Shown piece by piece: positions 12,001 to 25,040 of a DNA stretch of 64,000 nucleotides. The translations under genes and the position numbers were made by a program. Position 1 is the stretch's first letter; each line of letters opens with the position of its first letter. The stretch comes from Isoetes taiwanensis (Eukaryota; Streptophyta; Lycopodiopsida; Isoetales; Isoetaceae). The stretch lies in contig JAJEKV010000017.1 of assembly GCA_021234155.1 (NCBI GenBank), positions 859,467-923,466 on the forward strand. The letters run 5' to 3'. The notes beneath the pieces were generated by a model, which ran no database searches, was not told the DNA's origin, and saw only the letters and a program-made list of their open reading frames with translations.

Positions 12001-14390
12001 AATAACCGGTATAGCCATAATCAAAGTTTTTCGTACGCATGGAGGTTATTTTTCGCGGCGCCATACTTTCTATATAAGATTCATGGATGTGGATTTCATT
12101 TTGAGTCAAAAATTCTCGTTTTTTGTCGTTACTGTAGGGCCATTAGTTGTCCATTAGGTCAAATGGGTCAGCCTAGCTTGGCTCCGCTGTGATTTATTCC
12201 AACGTGTCATCAAGCTTGGATCGCTTGTCCATATCAACTTAGTGGATTAGGGTCAGTGGCTTCAAGATTGGCGGCACGTTGCCTTGCATTACCGTGAGCT
12301 GCTCCGGTGATGTTCTATAGTGCGTGGATGTCGTCTTGATGATGCTAGAAGAGCACTTACCCTTTTATGCCTCCCAGTGGTACCGTGTATGAATGTTCAA
12401 TATTAAATAGGGAGGTGGACTACATGGAGGTGAGTACTCGAACAATATGTAAGCAAGAGGAAAACATGTAAACTAAACTTGTTATGGGCCCATTTTTAGA
12501 TTAAACTTTTTGGGTGAGGGCTTGGTTACAAGTTTTATAAGAACTAGTAACGGTTCCGAGTGTTGCCTGGCATAAATACGGTTCTATTGTAGAGATAGAA
12601 AGTAGTTAAATATATATGCATTACGTAAGCATCCTTAGCACGGAGTCATTCAATGCGTTGTACATTGTGACATCGTTAGTTTGATGCTTACAATGAAAAC
12701 TATTTGGTAGTGGTATATAATTTACAATTGTCCTCCTTTTGGATGGGGACGGGGCTAGTTTTAGAATTGAAACGTTTGTGAGAGTTGAATCTCATTCCTT
12801 ATACTTGTCTTGTTGCATTTTGGATAATTAGTTGGATTTGCAATTTTTGTACATGATCCTAAAAGGGAAGGGAGGTGTGAGTCTGAGTATGAAGTGCATT
12901 GTCAATCTTCAATATCATCACGAGCAAAAGGCCTTTACCATGGCCATGAAGAAAGGGATAGAATATAAATGTGAAGAAGACACATTTAGCATACTCTGCT
13001 GAAATGCATAATGATATGAACTACAAATGCCAAGAAGACACCTAGCTAATATAAAGTAGATAGAAATGTCAAGAAGACACCCTAGAATAGAATAGAATAG
13101 AATAGAATAGAATAGAATAGAATAGAATAGAATAGAATAGAATAGAATAGAATAGAATAGAATAGAATAGAATAGAATAGAATAGAATAGAATAGATTTT
13201 TTAACGTCCACGGAGACCAATAGGTCATGGGACCCATACAATGGGCTAGGTTTTTTTATTGAAGTGCCTATCAGAGTCCATGTTGCTAACATCAGACTCG
13301 ACATTGGATTCAGAATTCAAGGCATCATCTCCATCACACATCAGTGCTAAGTGGGAAGACAAAAACTGATTTTCATGTTGAAGAAAATAATAAATGCGGA
13401 TGCTACATTAAGTAAAATCATTTAACTACGTTTAATTTGACATGGCAAGATATAAACTGGGACAAAGAAGCTTCCAGATGTCTCTTCAATGCCTGGACAT
13501 CATGAAGCAACCTTCTTAAAACATGAAATGCTACTTTTTCTTATGTATAACATGGGTTTTCTGCTTATGTATCCTACAACAATAATGTCATATCTTCAAG
13601 ATATGTGGGAGTATCATTTTATTCTATCTTTAGGCACATAATACATCCAATGTCATGTTCGTAGTAGCAAACACTTAAATAAATAGACACTTATAAACAT
13701 AGTGACGAAGCAAGGAACATAAGAACACTAACTACTGCTGCTGCTTACAAAATCCAATAGTGGTAAAAAAATACCCCAATAGAAGTCATTGAACTCTTCA
13801 AAATGCTTATTAGTCAAACCTTAGGTAAAAGCTGCAAGTACAACTTGAGCACTCTGCAAATAAAAGAAATACTTTATTCATGTTCCTCGACCTCAGAGGT
13901 TATTCAAAAAATAGACCTCTAAGAATCTAAACTCCACCATTTAAAGAGATGTTTCAGATCTGCATATTTTTGCATCAAGCAATAACCACTGTGAAGAGAT
14001 AAAATCATTGCGAAATACAATCAAGATATGAATACAATAAAATGTTGTCATCAATGCCGTGATTTGCGAGAGTATCAAACTCATACCCTTAGAAAAAAAG
14101 AACGCTAAACTCATACCCACAAAACCTTACAACAATGATTAGATCATGAAGTCTGGAGGCCAGTTAACTCCCCATTCTGACTTTGTCCTAGCCAATCTAC
14201 TTCCTCAACTAATAAAAAACAATCCCGATAAGAGCTCCTGTTATAATGTAGAGCTTAGATAATACACGATCTGCTAAGGCTAAATACACGACCTGTTAGA
14301 ACACCATAGAAAATGCAGAGTATGAACAATCATGGTATGGAATAGGTAGACATATGTGCTCCATACATTTTGCTCAAATATTTGGAGCTC
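12001..14390. other. Intergenic, no gene seen apart from a microsatellite
   Basis: No coding or RNA feature was recognised. The only structured sequence is the pentanucleotide tract at 13085-13195. Confidence 0.5.
13085..13195. repeat. (AATAG)n microsatellite, about 22 units
   Basis: An uninterrupted pentanucleotide tract of about 110 bases. It creates an artefactual open frame on the minus strand encoding a repeated YSILF peptide. Confidence 0.97.
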
Positions 14391-14984
14391 AGGAAGCTTG
14401 TTCAAACCTAAAAAATGAAATAAAAACCAACTTTTCCTTTGGCCAATCTTTGCCGCATTCGGTGCATGCATCAATAAAGCGGCAAATGTGGTGAAATACC
14501 TTGCGAGATAGATAATGAAAGAGCCGAATGGTCTCCTTAGCTGACCCACTTTGGCCAAAAGTCGATATCATGGCGGATGATACCACATCTGTTATGGCAT
14601 TTGTAGAAATAGTTTCAAGGCCTCCTCCAACAGACTCGCTAAGCATAACGGACTTCTTCCTCGGCTGCCTCCTTCCAATTAACATTGCCATGACTCTTTA
14701 AGCTACCAAGATTAGGACCATCAGCCATAACAATCTCAAGCATGAGAGGCGAAGCAACATCGTGGAGAGTAGTAGGAACTATAGTTGCGGTGATGGTGCT
14801 AACAATTTAATGTATGTAGAGCATCTTAGATAGCCGAGGAATGCAAAGCAACCCAAGCAAAGGTTGATCATAAATAGATGAAGAAATAACAATGGGAGCT
14901 TGAACACGGGAAGAATGTTGAACGGATGCACGAGGCATACGGTACCTCGATTTTAAAGCTAACAAAAGCCTCCTTTATCGAGGA

Positions 14985-15260
14985 AACGTGACTGAGCTAA
15001 TTCTAGACCATTCAGAAGCTGAAGATCCAGCTTTTTATACCAAGGCCTGCTCTTCACAACTATACAATCTGGTAAGGCGAGTCCACTGGCATAGAAACAC
15101 AAATTCTTAGACCATTCATGATGGAATGTGAGATATGAACCCCAAGTCCCGTTGCAATTGCAACTAGAAATTGATGAGCCATTAGATCAGGAGGATGATT
15201 AGGTAACGAGAACCAGCAAGGCATCTTTAATACACGAACCATATCTGGTATAAAGCGAGG
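14985..15260 (-). pseudogene. DUF4283/LINE ORF1-like fragment
   Basis: The minus-strand frame reads PCWFSLPNHPPDLMAHQFLV, then AIATGLG and GLRICVSMPVDSPYQIVVKS. The pattern P.W..LP..P..L......IA..LG....D......R.CV..D resembles the DUF4283 domain of plant L1-type retrotransposon ORF1 proteins, which are RNA-binding Gag-like proteins. It sits inside the PPR relic and probably marks an insertion. No zinc knuckle or reverse transcriptase is attached. Confidence 0.5.
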
Positions 15261-15515
15261 AGAATAATACTGGTACTATTCACTGACATGATAATTTGAA
15301 GTATGTTGATGATCATCTCAATGACGCAGAACATGATGATTGTGATGAGGCTATTAACCGCCTCAAGGTGGCACAAGGAGTATGATTATATTCTGTGTAT
15401 GGGTGGTTTTTCTTAGTGGACTATTTCGTCCTCTAGGTTTTGAGTCCCATGTCACAGATCCCTTGTATGTATCTTGATTTTTGATTATCATTGATAATAG
15501 ATTGTCGTCCTCTTT

Positions 15516-15535
15516 AAAAAAAAAAAAAAAAAAAA
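15516..15535. repeat. A20 homopolymer
   Basis: A run of twenty A on the plus strand. It may be the trace of a retroposed tail, although no obvious upstream retroposon was recognised. Confidence 0.9.
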
Positions 15536-16110
15536 TGACTTTGCTAAGCATAGGTTGAAAAAATTGCAGTACATGTAACAATAATATGCTTAAAATAATG
15601 CACTCCTCTAAGTTTATTTGCCAAACATAAACTGCAATAATTGTATTACATGTGCAATACTTCGCTCAGGCATTTGCTAGAAAATGTTTAATTACTTCCT
15701 GAAGTTGGTCGTGTTGAATGTGGGCTGAGATAATAACATCCCAAGACACTACACTACGCCATAGCATTTTTTTAAATAGATTAAAAGCTTCTGCAAGATC
15801 CCCTTGCTGGTCATGGGCTGAGATCATGATGGTCAAGCAAAAACATCAGGGTTAGTCATTTGCTCAAACAGTACTAAACCTTTCTCAAGTCTACCAATTT
15901 AAACATGGCTTGCCATCATAGATTTTCAAACGACGACATCCTGCGATGACCTCTGTTGACCAATGCATCTGCATACATCAATTTCCCTTGTTAAGCATAT
16001 GTCCCAATCATCATGTTCCATGTACAATTATTTCTCAACTTCATGTTCACAAATACAATCCAAGCCGTCATGCTTCTTTGGGCTTCAATATATATTCTCA
16101 TAAAAATTAT

Positions 16111-17395
16111 CTTATCCTGGACTTCTATGAGGACTTCATAAAAAGAGTCATTATGGTGGCATGCCTTTGGTTCCTACATACCATGTCAAATTTGGCATAA
16201 TCTTAAGCACCAAATCACATGCCTCAGGACAGAACTTTCATACAAAGAAAAAGCACAGGCACTAAAGCTTTCAATACTTATGTATTTCTGTTCATAATTT
16301 TTAAGATGCCACTTCTGTTCTGATCAATCCACATGAGTGACAATACAATTTGATAGACCATCTAGGATCCATAATCTGCCCACAAAACTAATGTGTACCT
16401 ATCAATCATGGAGATCATGTAATAGTATATTTCTGCTCTGCACGTAGTGTACATCTAGATAATAGTTGGGCTTCTGGTTGCAATCTGTTCAACGATGGGA
16501 TCCTGATGCAATGAGATATGCATCTCTACAACCACATAGATGTCATCCAAGCCGATGTAGTGGTGCTACAACAAAAATATTTCAAAGCGGTGCACAGGAT
16601 TGCAACCAGAAAAAAAACTTCTAGTTATGTCCTATGTTGTCCTACCCATGCCAAAAAATCATACCAAAACGTCAAGATATCACTTGATAGCATAGTGGTA
16701 GTTAGAGAAGTAAGCATCGTATATGAAGCTTTAAAAAATTGAACATACCTGCGCAGAAGACGTCTCTGCTCTAAGATCAGATGGGTCTCAATTTTTTTAC
16801 CAGAATTGCACAGAGATAGCCAGAAGACAAACTACTATTTCTATCTTCTACACACATCTCATGCCTTATCAAAATCCATGCTTCCGTATCCATGAAAACC
16901 CAACCAGAAATTTTACCAATATCTCTTTCGCAATCTTTGGAGCATCAGAAGAATTTTTTGATAGCCAAAACCTTCAAAACTTCAGAAAAATAACTTAACA
17001 AAAATTCCAAAAAGTTTCCTTCCAAACTGAAAATCCAAATTTAAACAGTAGACAATATTAGAGGGAAGCTTGGATTTGGCATTCCAAAAGAAATGGCTCA
17101 GAACAGTGCAAATACCATTACTGCTAAACTGCAATTGCATCTTGTTCTACATATGTTGGACCATGCAAATGAGATTCAACAGAATCTTTGAATCTTGAGT
17201 TCCCGATCATAGGAAAGTTGAATTTGCCAAATTTGAGCCCTAGATTTCCTAATAGTCGTCTTTGAGGGATCCAAATGAGCCTCTTTTAGATCATGGAGGA
17301 GAAGCTAATATGTTTGAAGAAAGTGATGATTCCTACTAGTACCCTTAGAAGACTACTGAAAATGCCACTGGGGCCACAATACGATAAAAAGCAAC
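16111..17395. other. Intergenic, no gene seen
   Basis: AT-rich sequence without a supportable gene. Open stretches at 16518-16742 and elsewhere show no family motif. Confidence 0.5.
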
Positions 17396-17452
17396 CCAAT
17401 ACAATACAATACAATACAATACAATACAATGCAATGCAATGCAATACATGAC
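17396..17452. repeat. (AATAC)n microsatellite, grading into AATGC
   Basis: About eleven pentanucleotide units; the last units change from AATAC to AATGC. Confidence 0.93.
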
Positions 17453-17578
17453 AAGACAAATACTACATGTTACTGGATGAGGAGGGATGCTTTCGAGACA
17501 ATGATACATATCTCTTGTTGATAGACTACCATTGGTAACGCAGGATAGTTAGACATGTCCTCCGATCGAGCCCGGTCC

Positions 17579-17830
17579 TGTGATGTCCCCTTACCCCATA
17601 CGATGCCGTGGTTATTTAAAATAAGGAGATCCTCTCATGTCAACTCCATTTGTCGACATGAGGCCATTCATATGACGTCGACCTTGGCTCGTGCTCCATG
17701 GTTGATGTTGGAAACATGAATGTGTCATTGCCCGTCTTCCTTAGGGTCGAACTAAGTCTAGAAATGTAAATATAAGCACAGACAACATGCACATATCAAC
17801 ATATAAATACCCACCACGAAGGGTGGGGCA
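17579..17830 (-). repeat. Chromovirus LTR fragment, minus orientation
   Basis: It begins TGTGATGTCC and contains a CACCACGAAGGGTGGGGCACC block comparable to CACCATGAAGGGTGGTCC in the LTR fragment at 42431. It is a terminal piece of the same LTR superfamily, with no internal region attached that I can see. Confidence 0.5.
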
Positions 17831-18203
17831 CCATCATAACTGCATCAAATCAAATATATTTTGGTCGACGCCGACAAACTCTAATAACTGGTTAATTATC
17901 CCTTTTTAAAAAAAGTCGAACTTCAGAAGTTCGTCGGTTGACGAAAAATTGCTATTTTGGCCAAACTTTTGAATTTTGTTTGTATAAGCTATTTTTGGCT
18001 AATTGTAACTAAAGTCTACTTTGAATAGAATTCAGGAGAAATTTCTGGTTATAGCTGGGTCAACTGATAAGTTTTGGTCCATGCGCCCCCATTTGGCAAT
18101 TTTACCGATTGTACTTTACACTTAAGACATACTTATAATACTAATGTCAGGCAGCTTCATTACCAACTCCACTAAGTATACGAGCCAAAAGTACAAGACC
18201 TTA

Positions 18204-18217
18204 TGGCTCTGATACCA
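18204..18217 (-). promoter_or_regulatory. tRNA-iMet primer binding site
   Basis: The minus strand reads TGGTATCAGAGCCA, the canonical complement of the 3' end of plant initiator tRNA-Met used by many LTR retrotransposons. It ends two bases from the TG of the adjoining repeat, so this marks the 5' LTR junction of a minus-strand element whose internal region has mostly been lost. Confidence 0.75.
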
Positions 18218-18218
18218 A

Positions 18219-18730
18219 TGAAACACATCCCACACCTTATGCCCAGGGTGAAACACCTATAAGAGAAGGATATATGCCCGAGCTCGAACACATGTAAGCT
18301 AGAGAGAGAAGAGGGTTAAACCATCTTACCTCCAAAGCACGCCAATGCATGCCGTAGCTTATTGTTAGGTACTACCAAAGAAAGTTGTTTGAATACTGAG
18401 TCTCAGGACCTTTCCTACAACAATAATGCTTACCAACAAATTGGCCAATTAGATGCAATAAGGCTAGGGTTCCACTTCCTTTCGCCCCTCTGTGGGGGAT
18501 TCACCTTTGATCAGCGTATAACCCATGAGAGTTCAACGGAGGGGTGTTTTTTGGACCATTTGCGTACGTATACTTAGGGGTTAGGGGTGTTTTTAGGCAC
18601 TAATTTGGAGCAATATCTATACATGGAGGGGTCAAATTGCCTTTTAAAATTGTGTATACAAGGGGGGTTTTTTGCTACCCTCCGAACGCAGATGCCATAC
18701 CCCCTTATGTATAAGTGCATCCCCCGGGTG
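18219..18730 (-). repeat. 5' LTR remnant next to a tRNA-iMet site
   Basis: The sequence starts TGAAACACATCC beside the primer binding site. Its right part (around 18670-18725, with ACCCTCCGAACGCAGATGCC and a GTGCATCCCCC block) recurs in reverse orientation at about 45225-45290. The outer end could not be fixed by eye. Confidence 0.5.
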
Positions 18731-19840
18731 TGAGGAGAGGATCAACCATGGATGCTGGAGGCATGATCTAGAGCTAGGGGATTACAATGCCCGAAGAAGA
18801 GCCCATAATACTACTCCAATAATTGAGGGCTCACCAAGGCACCTTGACGATCCAATTAAGCATAGAATCTAGGAATCTATTGAAAACCAAGGGTTCGAAC
18901 TCTTAATGGTCGTGCCGAACACGATTTGAGGAATGAGAGAGCAAATCTTCTTTTAAACTATTTCGGAGCGAATGTTGGTTTCAAACTCCAGCTCATCAGA
19001 GGGACTCTAACCCCCTGTCCCTTCCTGACATCCCCAACTAGCGAGACAAGCTCGTTGATGCTAAGTTGGACTAGGCCCTCGTTTGTGCTTCTAAACATCT
19101 TGTAGCAATCCCACAGTTGGTCCATGAAGATCACATGTGGGCTTGATTTGGGAGCCGAAACAGGTTCAATTGCCTCTAGACTAGCTGCAGATTAAACGTC
19201 GAGCAAAAAAATAGCAGCGGGAAACTAGTTGCATTAAGGGTTAAAAGAGTGTCCACATGTCGTCGTAGGATTTGATGCAGAGGCAAGATTGCTCATACCC
19301 TAACATGTTGAAATTACCCCCATATTCAGTAGTAGGTATTTAGGCCTAGGTGGTAGGCAAGAATATTGCTTTTTGGTGCAGAAAGCAAAAGTAAACTGAA
19401 ATTCTTGCCAGGCTATATTGACAGAATGTTTGGCGAAAGTAGACTCCATAAGAATAATGAGCACCTGGCACTGCGCGAGTGGATATTACACGCAACTAAT
19501 CTTTTACGTTATTGAAGAAAATGTGTGATATTGCTTGTGTCACCTGCAGGGTCTTTCTTGAACAGGCATTGCTGGGTGCCAAGTATTAACATTGTTTTGG
19601 ACGGATGTGCAATGCCACGAACCAGCGTGTGGAATAAACATGTCAACAGTGGAAGCTTTTTTTCAACATTTTGACATCTAAGGCCCACACCCACTATCAT
19701 ATCATGGAGGAATCCGGACAATTAGCAGCACCCAAATGTCCAAACGCAAATAGACATTTGATGGGAAGTCCTATTTTTGATGGGGATTTCCTCCATTACT
19801 CCAGGTGAATCATACTTACTTGCTGTCCTTGGCTTCTAGC
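18731..19840. other. Upstream region of FRO, no gene seen
   Basis: No coding feature was recognised. It includes the probable promoter of the downstream reductase gene, but no clear TATA box or iron-responsive element could be picked out by eye. Confidence 0.4.
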
Positions 19841-19881
19841 TTTTGTATCTTTCTATAAAGCTGAAGAAATGGCGCAGAAGG

Positions 19882-22800
19882 ATGGAGCTTGGAGCTTGGA
19901 GCTGCATGGCATCATTCGGTTTAAAATTTCTGTGCGTTCTACTCAGGTCTTTGATGATATGTGCCTTTGCAGGATGGCTTCTCGTATGGATAATGCGACC
20001 CACTTCCAGATGGAAACCCTTCTGGAAGTCTGTCAACAAAAAATACACGTTCTTTGGCACCTCAGGTTTGGATTTGCTTATGTGTTGCTTTTGATGGCAA
20101 TTAATAGTATATCTAAAGAATGTCATTTATGGCCTTAAAGAATTTCGTGCCTGTTTACTTACCAAAGGCTCTGTTTTAAAAATTCTCGTGGCTAGATTTA
20201 ACCATAGGAGATGGTTCTGCAGCTGTCTTTGATTGTGAAGTTGATCATATCATCTAATGTAGCATGTTTGAAGTGCATTATATCTGATTTGATTCTTGCT
20301 TATTTGCAGAGCCATTTCTAATATTCTTCAGTTGCCAAATATTAATCATTTCACTTGTCGGTACGATTTACTTAAGGATCAAAGTGAAAAAGAAGGATGT
20401 GTATGTAAATTGAACATACAGTTTCAGATCTCGCTTATTTTGGAATTTGATTATTCTCCTTAATAAGTTTGTCTATTTTTCTTAGGATACGCAAAAGAGC
20501 ACCAAAGTTTAGCATATGTACATATCCTATCCATGGTCCTTTTAGAACAGCTTCAATTGCAGAAATGTTTATTCTAGCAATATTTGTGGCACTACTTGTA
20601 TGGATATTCGTGATCTCTTTTGTTGGCAATGACAAAACTACTGGTGCGGCCAAGCTACCAAAAAAGTTGGCAAGTGTCCTTCCAAAAACACAAGAGCAAG
20701 GTGATGCAGGGTAAGTGGTTCTTAATCAAGGCAGTTAGGTCAAATTTACTTAGCACTAGGTATGTTGTTTTGTTGCAACTCATTTTTGCAAATGCAATGC
20801 TTTAGATGGAAGAAGAAAATTGATATAGCAGCATCAAAACTTGGATTAGCTGGCTTGCCTTGTTTGGCAATGCTGTTTCTTCCAGTTTCACGAAAATCAG
20901 GGATTCTACAACTCATAAATGTCCCATTTGCGTATGGTGTAAGATACCATATTTGGGTGGCAAATATCATGATGGGAATCTTTACAGCCCATGGAATCTT
21001 ACATATAGTATATTGGAAAATCTCTAAACCACCGAGACAAGAGGTATTGACATTTTTCCTCAACTTCAGGTATTTTCATTATTGGAAATATTGAAAGATT
21101 GTTCATTGCCCATATGTATCAACTTAATTTTTAAAACTGCCTTGCAGCTTTGGACTTGGACAAGAAAAAAGAGTATAATGGGATTTGTGGACTTGCCACT
21201 TGGATAACTGGTATGATAATCTGGCTAACTTCATCTTATCCAATCAGAACATGCAAATTTGAGCTTTTCTACTACAGCCATCACCTGTACTTTCTTTTCA
21301 TGGTCGGTTTAAGCCTACATGTGGGAGAGACAGGCAATTTTGTGTTATCTTGGCTGGATTTTTCTTGTTTTGTATAGACCGTTGTCTAAGATTTGTGCAA
21401 TCCCAAAGGCATCTTGCAACAATTTCTGTCCGAATGTTATCAAATGAGACAATGCAAGTATGCATTCCAAAACATCACCGTAAGCCCTCCCTCCCTCTCT
21501 CGGTAGAATTGTTTTTCTTGGCATGATATTGTATTCCTGTAATGACATGAGTTGATTGTATTGACTCATCTTTATTGTGCAGAACATAAATATCACCCTG
21601 CAAGTGTCATATTTTTAAACCTCCCTGCAGTTTCTAAATTTCAATGGCACCCTTTCACGGTTGCATCTAGCTCCAGTATAGACCATGATCACATTATGCT
21701 CTTGATTAAATGTCGTGGAGATTGGACAAGAAAACTTAGAATTATTATAGAGGAACAAAATATCAAGAGCAATTATGGTAGTGTCCTGCAAGCTGCTTAT
21801 GAAGGTCCATATGGTTGCGATTTGGATTATCTCAAGGGGTAAGTCATCTCTTTATGTGCCATTCTGCAAAGGAATTTTGTTCATGAATAATCGTACTTGA
21901 AGTTGTTTTTTCTGTATGACATAGACTTCTGCAGCAATGACAAAACAAGCCATAGTGTTGTCTTTGCATCCTTTGTCACGTTGATGAGTATTGCATGCCT
22001 TACCCTGTGTGGGAGATTCCCCTTTTCCGGCTTGAAATGCTTAATGTAGTAAATAGTCATCTCAGCTTCAAACATTCCCATTTGTATGGTATTTAGGGGC
22101 CGTGTGCTTAAGCTGTACTGCCATTGGTCTATAGTAGAGGAAAGGAATGCCTAGAACTAAGTTTGTAGATTGATATGCATGGACTACCAGGATCACATGC
22201 TAGATTACCATATGTAATTCCTGTAGTATTTGATTGATCTATTAACCTCATTATGCCATAGTATTTTTAGTATTAGATTTAGTGTTAGCGGGACAACGTG
22301 TCAAACACAGAATTGACGTATTTTCTCACTGTCAGATATGATGTTCTATTTTTCATAGCTGGAGGAAGTGGGATATCACCGTTTGTTGGACTTCTAAGAG
22401 ATTTGCTGTGTAGACATAAATTGCAACAAAGCCATGTACCACAGAAAGCAATTTTAATTTGGGCAGTGAAGAAGTCAGAGGAGATCCCAATTCTTGAACT
22501 TGTTTCTCCATATTCCCTTTCCCCAGACCACCAAGATACTCTGAATTTGATAATTGAAGTTTATGTTACTGAAGAAAAGGACATGTATGTAGATGCCGAG
22601 AACAATAAGCAAGCAACTGAAATAGCCGAAGAGGTAGAGGTTGTTACTGCGAACCATAACTTGAAGCATATTAGGTTAAACAGGCAAAATAGTAGGTTCT
22701 TGTTCAACATGAGTAGTAGCACATTGCCTTGCCTGGTTATGCTTTCTTCAATGGCAGGATACTTACTAATAGCAGCATTAATTCATCACATGTACATCTA

Positions 22801-23358
22801 CCCAGTTGATCATAACAGTAATAATGTATATCCAAGATGGGGAACAGGCCTTCTTGTTCTCATAGAAATGGGAATTGGAATATTTGTATTTGGAGGAATG
22901 ACTACAATTGCTTGGTTATGGTGGCATTCCATAGGGGAAGAAAGTTGTGTGGAGGATCTTAATTCACCTGAAGAAAGACAGGTGAACCAGAAACACTGCC
23001 CTCTCCCTTTACATCAAACAAAGTACGGTTCACGCCCTCAATTTAATGGTAAACATACATCATCCGTTAATTGTCACTACTTGATTGCTTATGAAACAAA
23101 AAGTAAACATTCAGCTACGCTTTGCTTGAAAGAGAAGAATATGAAAGGACAAATACTAATACTCTATATCTAATTGTTTTTCTAGAACTTCTTATAAAGC
23201 ATACAGAGGGGCTCGTGAAATCAAATGTTGGAGTCTTTGTTTGTGGGCCAAAGACCATGCAAAGCAGTGTTGCTTTGGCAATCCGTTCACACACATCACT
23301 GGGACTAGTGAAGAGGAAGTTTGTATTTCATTACCATTCTTTAAATTTTGAATATTAG
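19882..23358 (+). CDS. FRO: Ferric reductase oxidase (FRO family), eight exons
   Basis: FRO proteins are membrane flavocytochromes that carry electrons from NAD(P)H through FAD and two haems to reduce Fe(III)-chelates or Cu(II). Exons by splice sites and phase: 19882-20065, 20310-20400, 20486-20710, 20806-21043, 21148-21479, 21583-21838, 22336-23048, 23186-23358; all introns are GT-AG. Allowing for two one-base gaps, the product is about 737 residues, the normal family length. Visible landmarks are: four haem-ligand histidines in two H-x13-H pairs (RYHIW...TAHG at about 215/229 and SHHLY...LHVG at about 291/304); the FAD motif WHPFT near 380; the NADPH motif GGSGISPF near 452; late membrane helices at about 585-660; CGPKTM near 700; and FHYHSLNFEY at the C terminus. 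The start is the first in-frame ATG after an upstream stop. Exon 5 needs one extra base in the A run at 21165-21170 and one in the T run at 21338-21341. These are either assembly errors or early pseudogene lesions. Confidence 0.93.
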
Positions 23359-25040
23359 AATACTGAGGAACTTGCCACGCATTTAAGGTGAGACGTGTTG
23401 CTGCAAAATAGAACTCCTAGACAAGCAAGAAATTTATTAATCAACGTTCTCGTATTCCCATATGTCATTGTCCTTAACATTAGACATGTCTTGTTCCATT
23501 TGTAAGGTTCACTATTATGATCATATAAAGCAACGACACACATATAGCCAAATCCTTCCTAGATGTTCGTATATAGTAGTCATGCACCACGAGAAAACTA
23601 CCTTAACTATATATGGCCTCATTCTTCTAAGTTATACTCTAGCAGAATCGGGGGAAGGGGCGATGTTGGACTGAAAGTTTAAAAATCAATAATGGCATCA
23701 CTTTAATTAATTTTGGTCTTAGCTTTCAAATATATTTTACGCATACAATTCTCTATAGGACAAAATTAGTTGATTAGGTGAGCTTGTGTAATTATTAGGG
23801 ATAATGTTGGAGAACAAAAAACTGTGAATTTACGGGATACTTATGAAGGACAAATGCTACATAAGTCTCATGGGCGTGAGGCCAAATGGATGTAAATATA
23901 TATTGTAAATATATATTGTAAACATTCTATTTATCTATTGAACCTACGTGGACTTCCACTTACCGCTTTATAAAACTATGCTATCTAAGGTAGGAAATAA
24001 TAGTATCATCATATGGGACAAAAAAGATTGGTCTAGTGAGAGATATATGCAACGTACAATTGGTGTAAGCATGAACTATATTTCTATTCAAAGCTTGCAA
24101 ATAACATGTCACTTTAACATAAAATTAGAGATTTTATATTGCCAAGAAAGCTCCCCATTCATGAAAAATATAACTAGCAGAAGGCAAGCTTGGGAAGGGA
24201 TAGAATGGCTGTTAATATTTGGTGAGATAGCCAGTTGCATAGGGAGGGTGCGTTAGAAGGGATAGATCCATTTCCCACTACTTCACCAATTTGAAGATTG
24301 CCATTGCTAATGGTACACCAATTGATACCATCATCAAATTGTATGAAGAAGCTAAGGGGATGCAATGCTGATCAGGTTAGTGTTTAGGCAGAATAGCAAA
24401 GGACAGGTTAGATATGATTTACAATCTTTGTTTGTATGAACTTTGACATTATTATAATCATTCCTAAAAAAAGAAGAATTTGATTAGGTATGAGAGCAAG
24501 AAAATCTCAGTATAATCCTTGTAGGTTGTCATGAGATCACAAGCATGATATATGAACTATGTAGGAGGAATACAAATACAAATAGACTGGTGAAAATATA
24601 TGATAAAACTTAGAGGAATAAATACAAGAGCACTACAAAAGAAAAAGTGCAAAAGGATTAAGTACAAGAGCATGCTTGACTAGACAAGCTATTATGGGGA
24701 AGAAATCGAAACATGGATGGAGATGAGGAATGTTTGAGCATATTAGACGAGGTGTAAGATATACAACACATACTACAACTCATATTAGAAGGAGGAGGAG
24801 GTGGAAAAGTGTTTAAGAACTCGCCATTATTTGTTCTAATGTTCATAAGTATTGGGCTATATTAAAGCTTACATTATGCATGCACAACAAACTAGGGTTC
24901 TATTTTCGTGGAATAACTTTCTTTACTTCTTAATCCTTGTAACTTCCATGAACGCATTTACCTTAAGAGATTTAGCTAATAATTTACTGGGTATATACAA
25001 CACTCATATTGGTGTTTATTCTCATGTTCATTCTTGAAGG
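23359..25040. other. Downstream intergenic, no gene seen
   Basis: AT-rich sequence between FRO and the 3' LTR of the large chromovirus. A tandem of the 14-base unit TGTAAATATATAT lies near 23890-23920. No gene was supported. Confidence 0.5.

Larger units (their letters stand above)
14400..16110 (-). pseudogene. PLS-type pentatricopeptide repeat (PPR) gene relic
   Basis: PPR proteins bind organellar RNA, each roughly 31-36-residue repeat contacting one base. On the minus strand three consecutive degenerate motifs are visible: KSMMASHV..IGRLEKGLVLFEQM (about 15940-15850), TIMISAHDQQGDLAEAFNLF (15840-15760) and VVSWDVIISAHIQHDQLQEV (15760-15690). A further motif, AMISTFGQSGSAKETIRLF, lies near 14580-14510, with an AC..CGK-like continuation. 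These show the classic W.AMI..Y...G...EA..LF pattern. Frameshifts, stops and an intervening LINE-like piece show that the gene is dead. It could be an old duplicate of an organelle-targeted PPR gene; which one cannot be told. Confidence 0.65.

Noticed and set aside
12918-13304. Open frame encoding a repeated YSILF peptide
   Set aside because: It is the translation of the AATAG microsatellite on the opposite strand, not a gene.
19869-20138. Alternative frame overlapping FRO exon 1
   Set aside because: It is out of frame with the conserved membrane segment and does not splice to exon 2 in phase.
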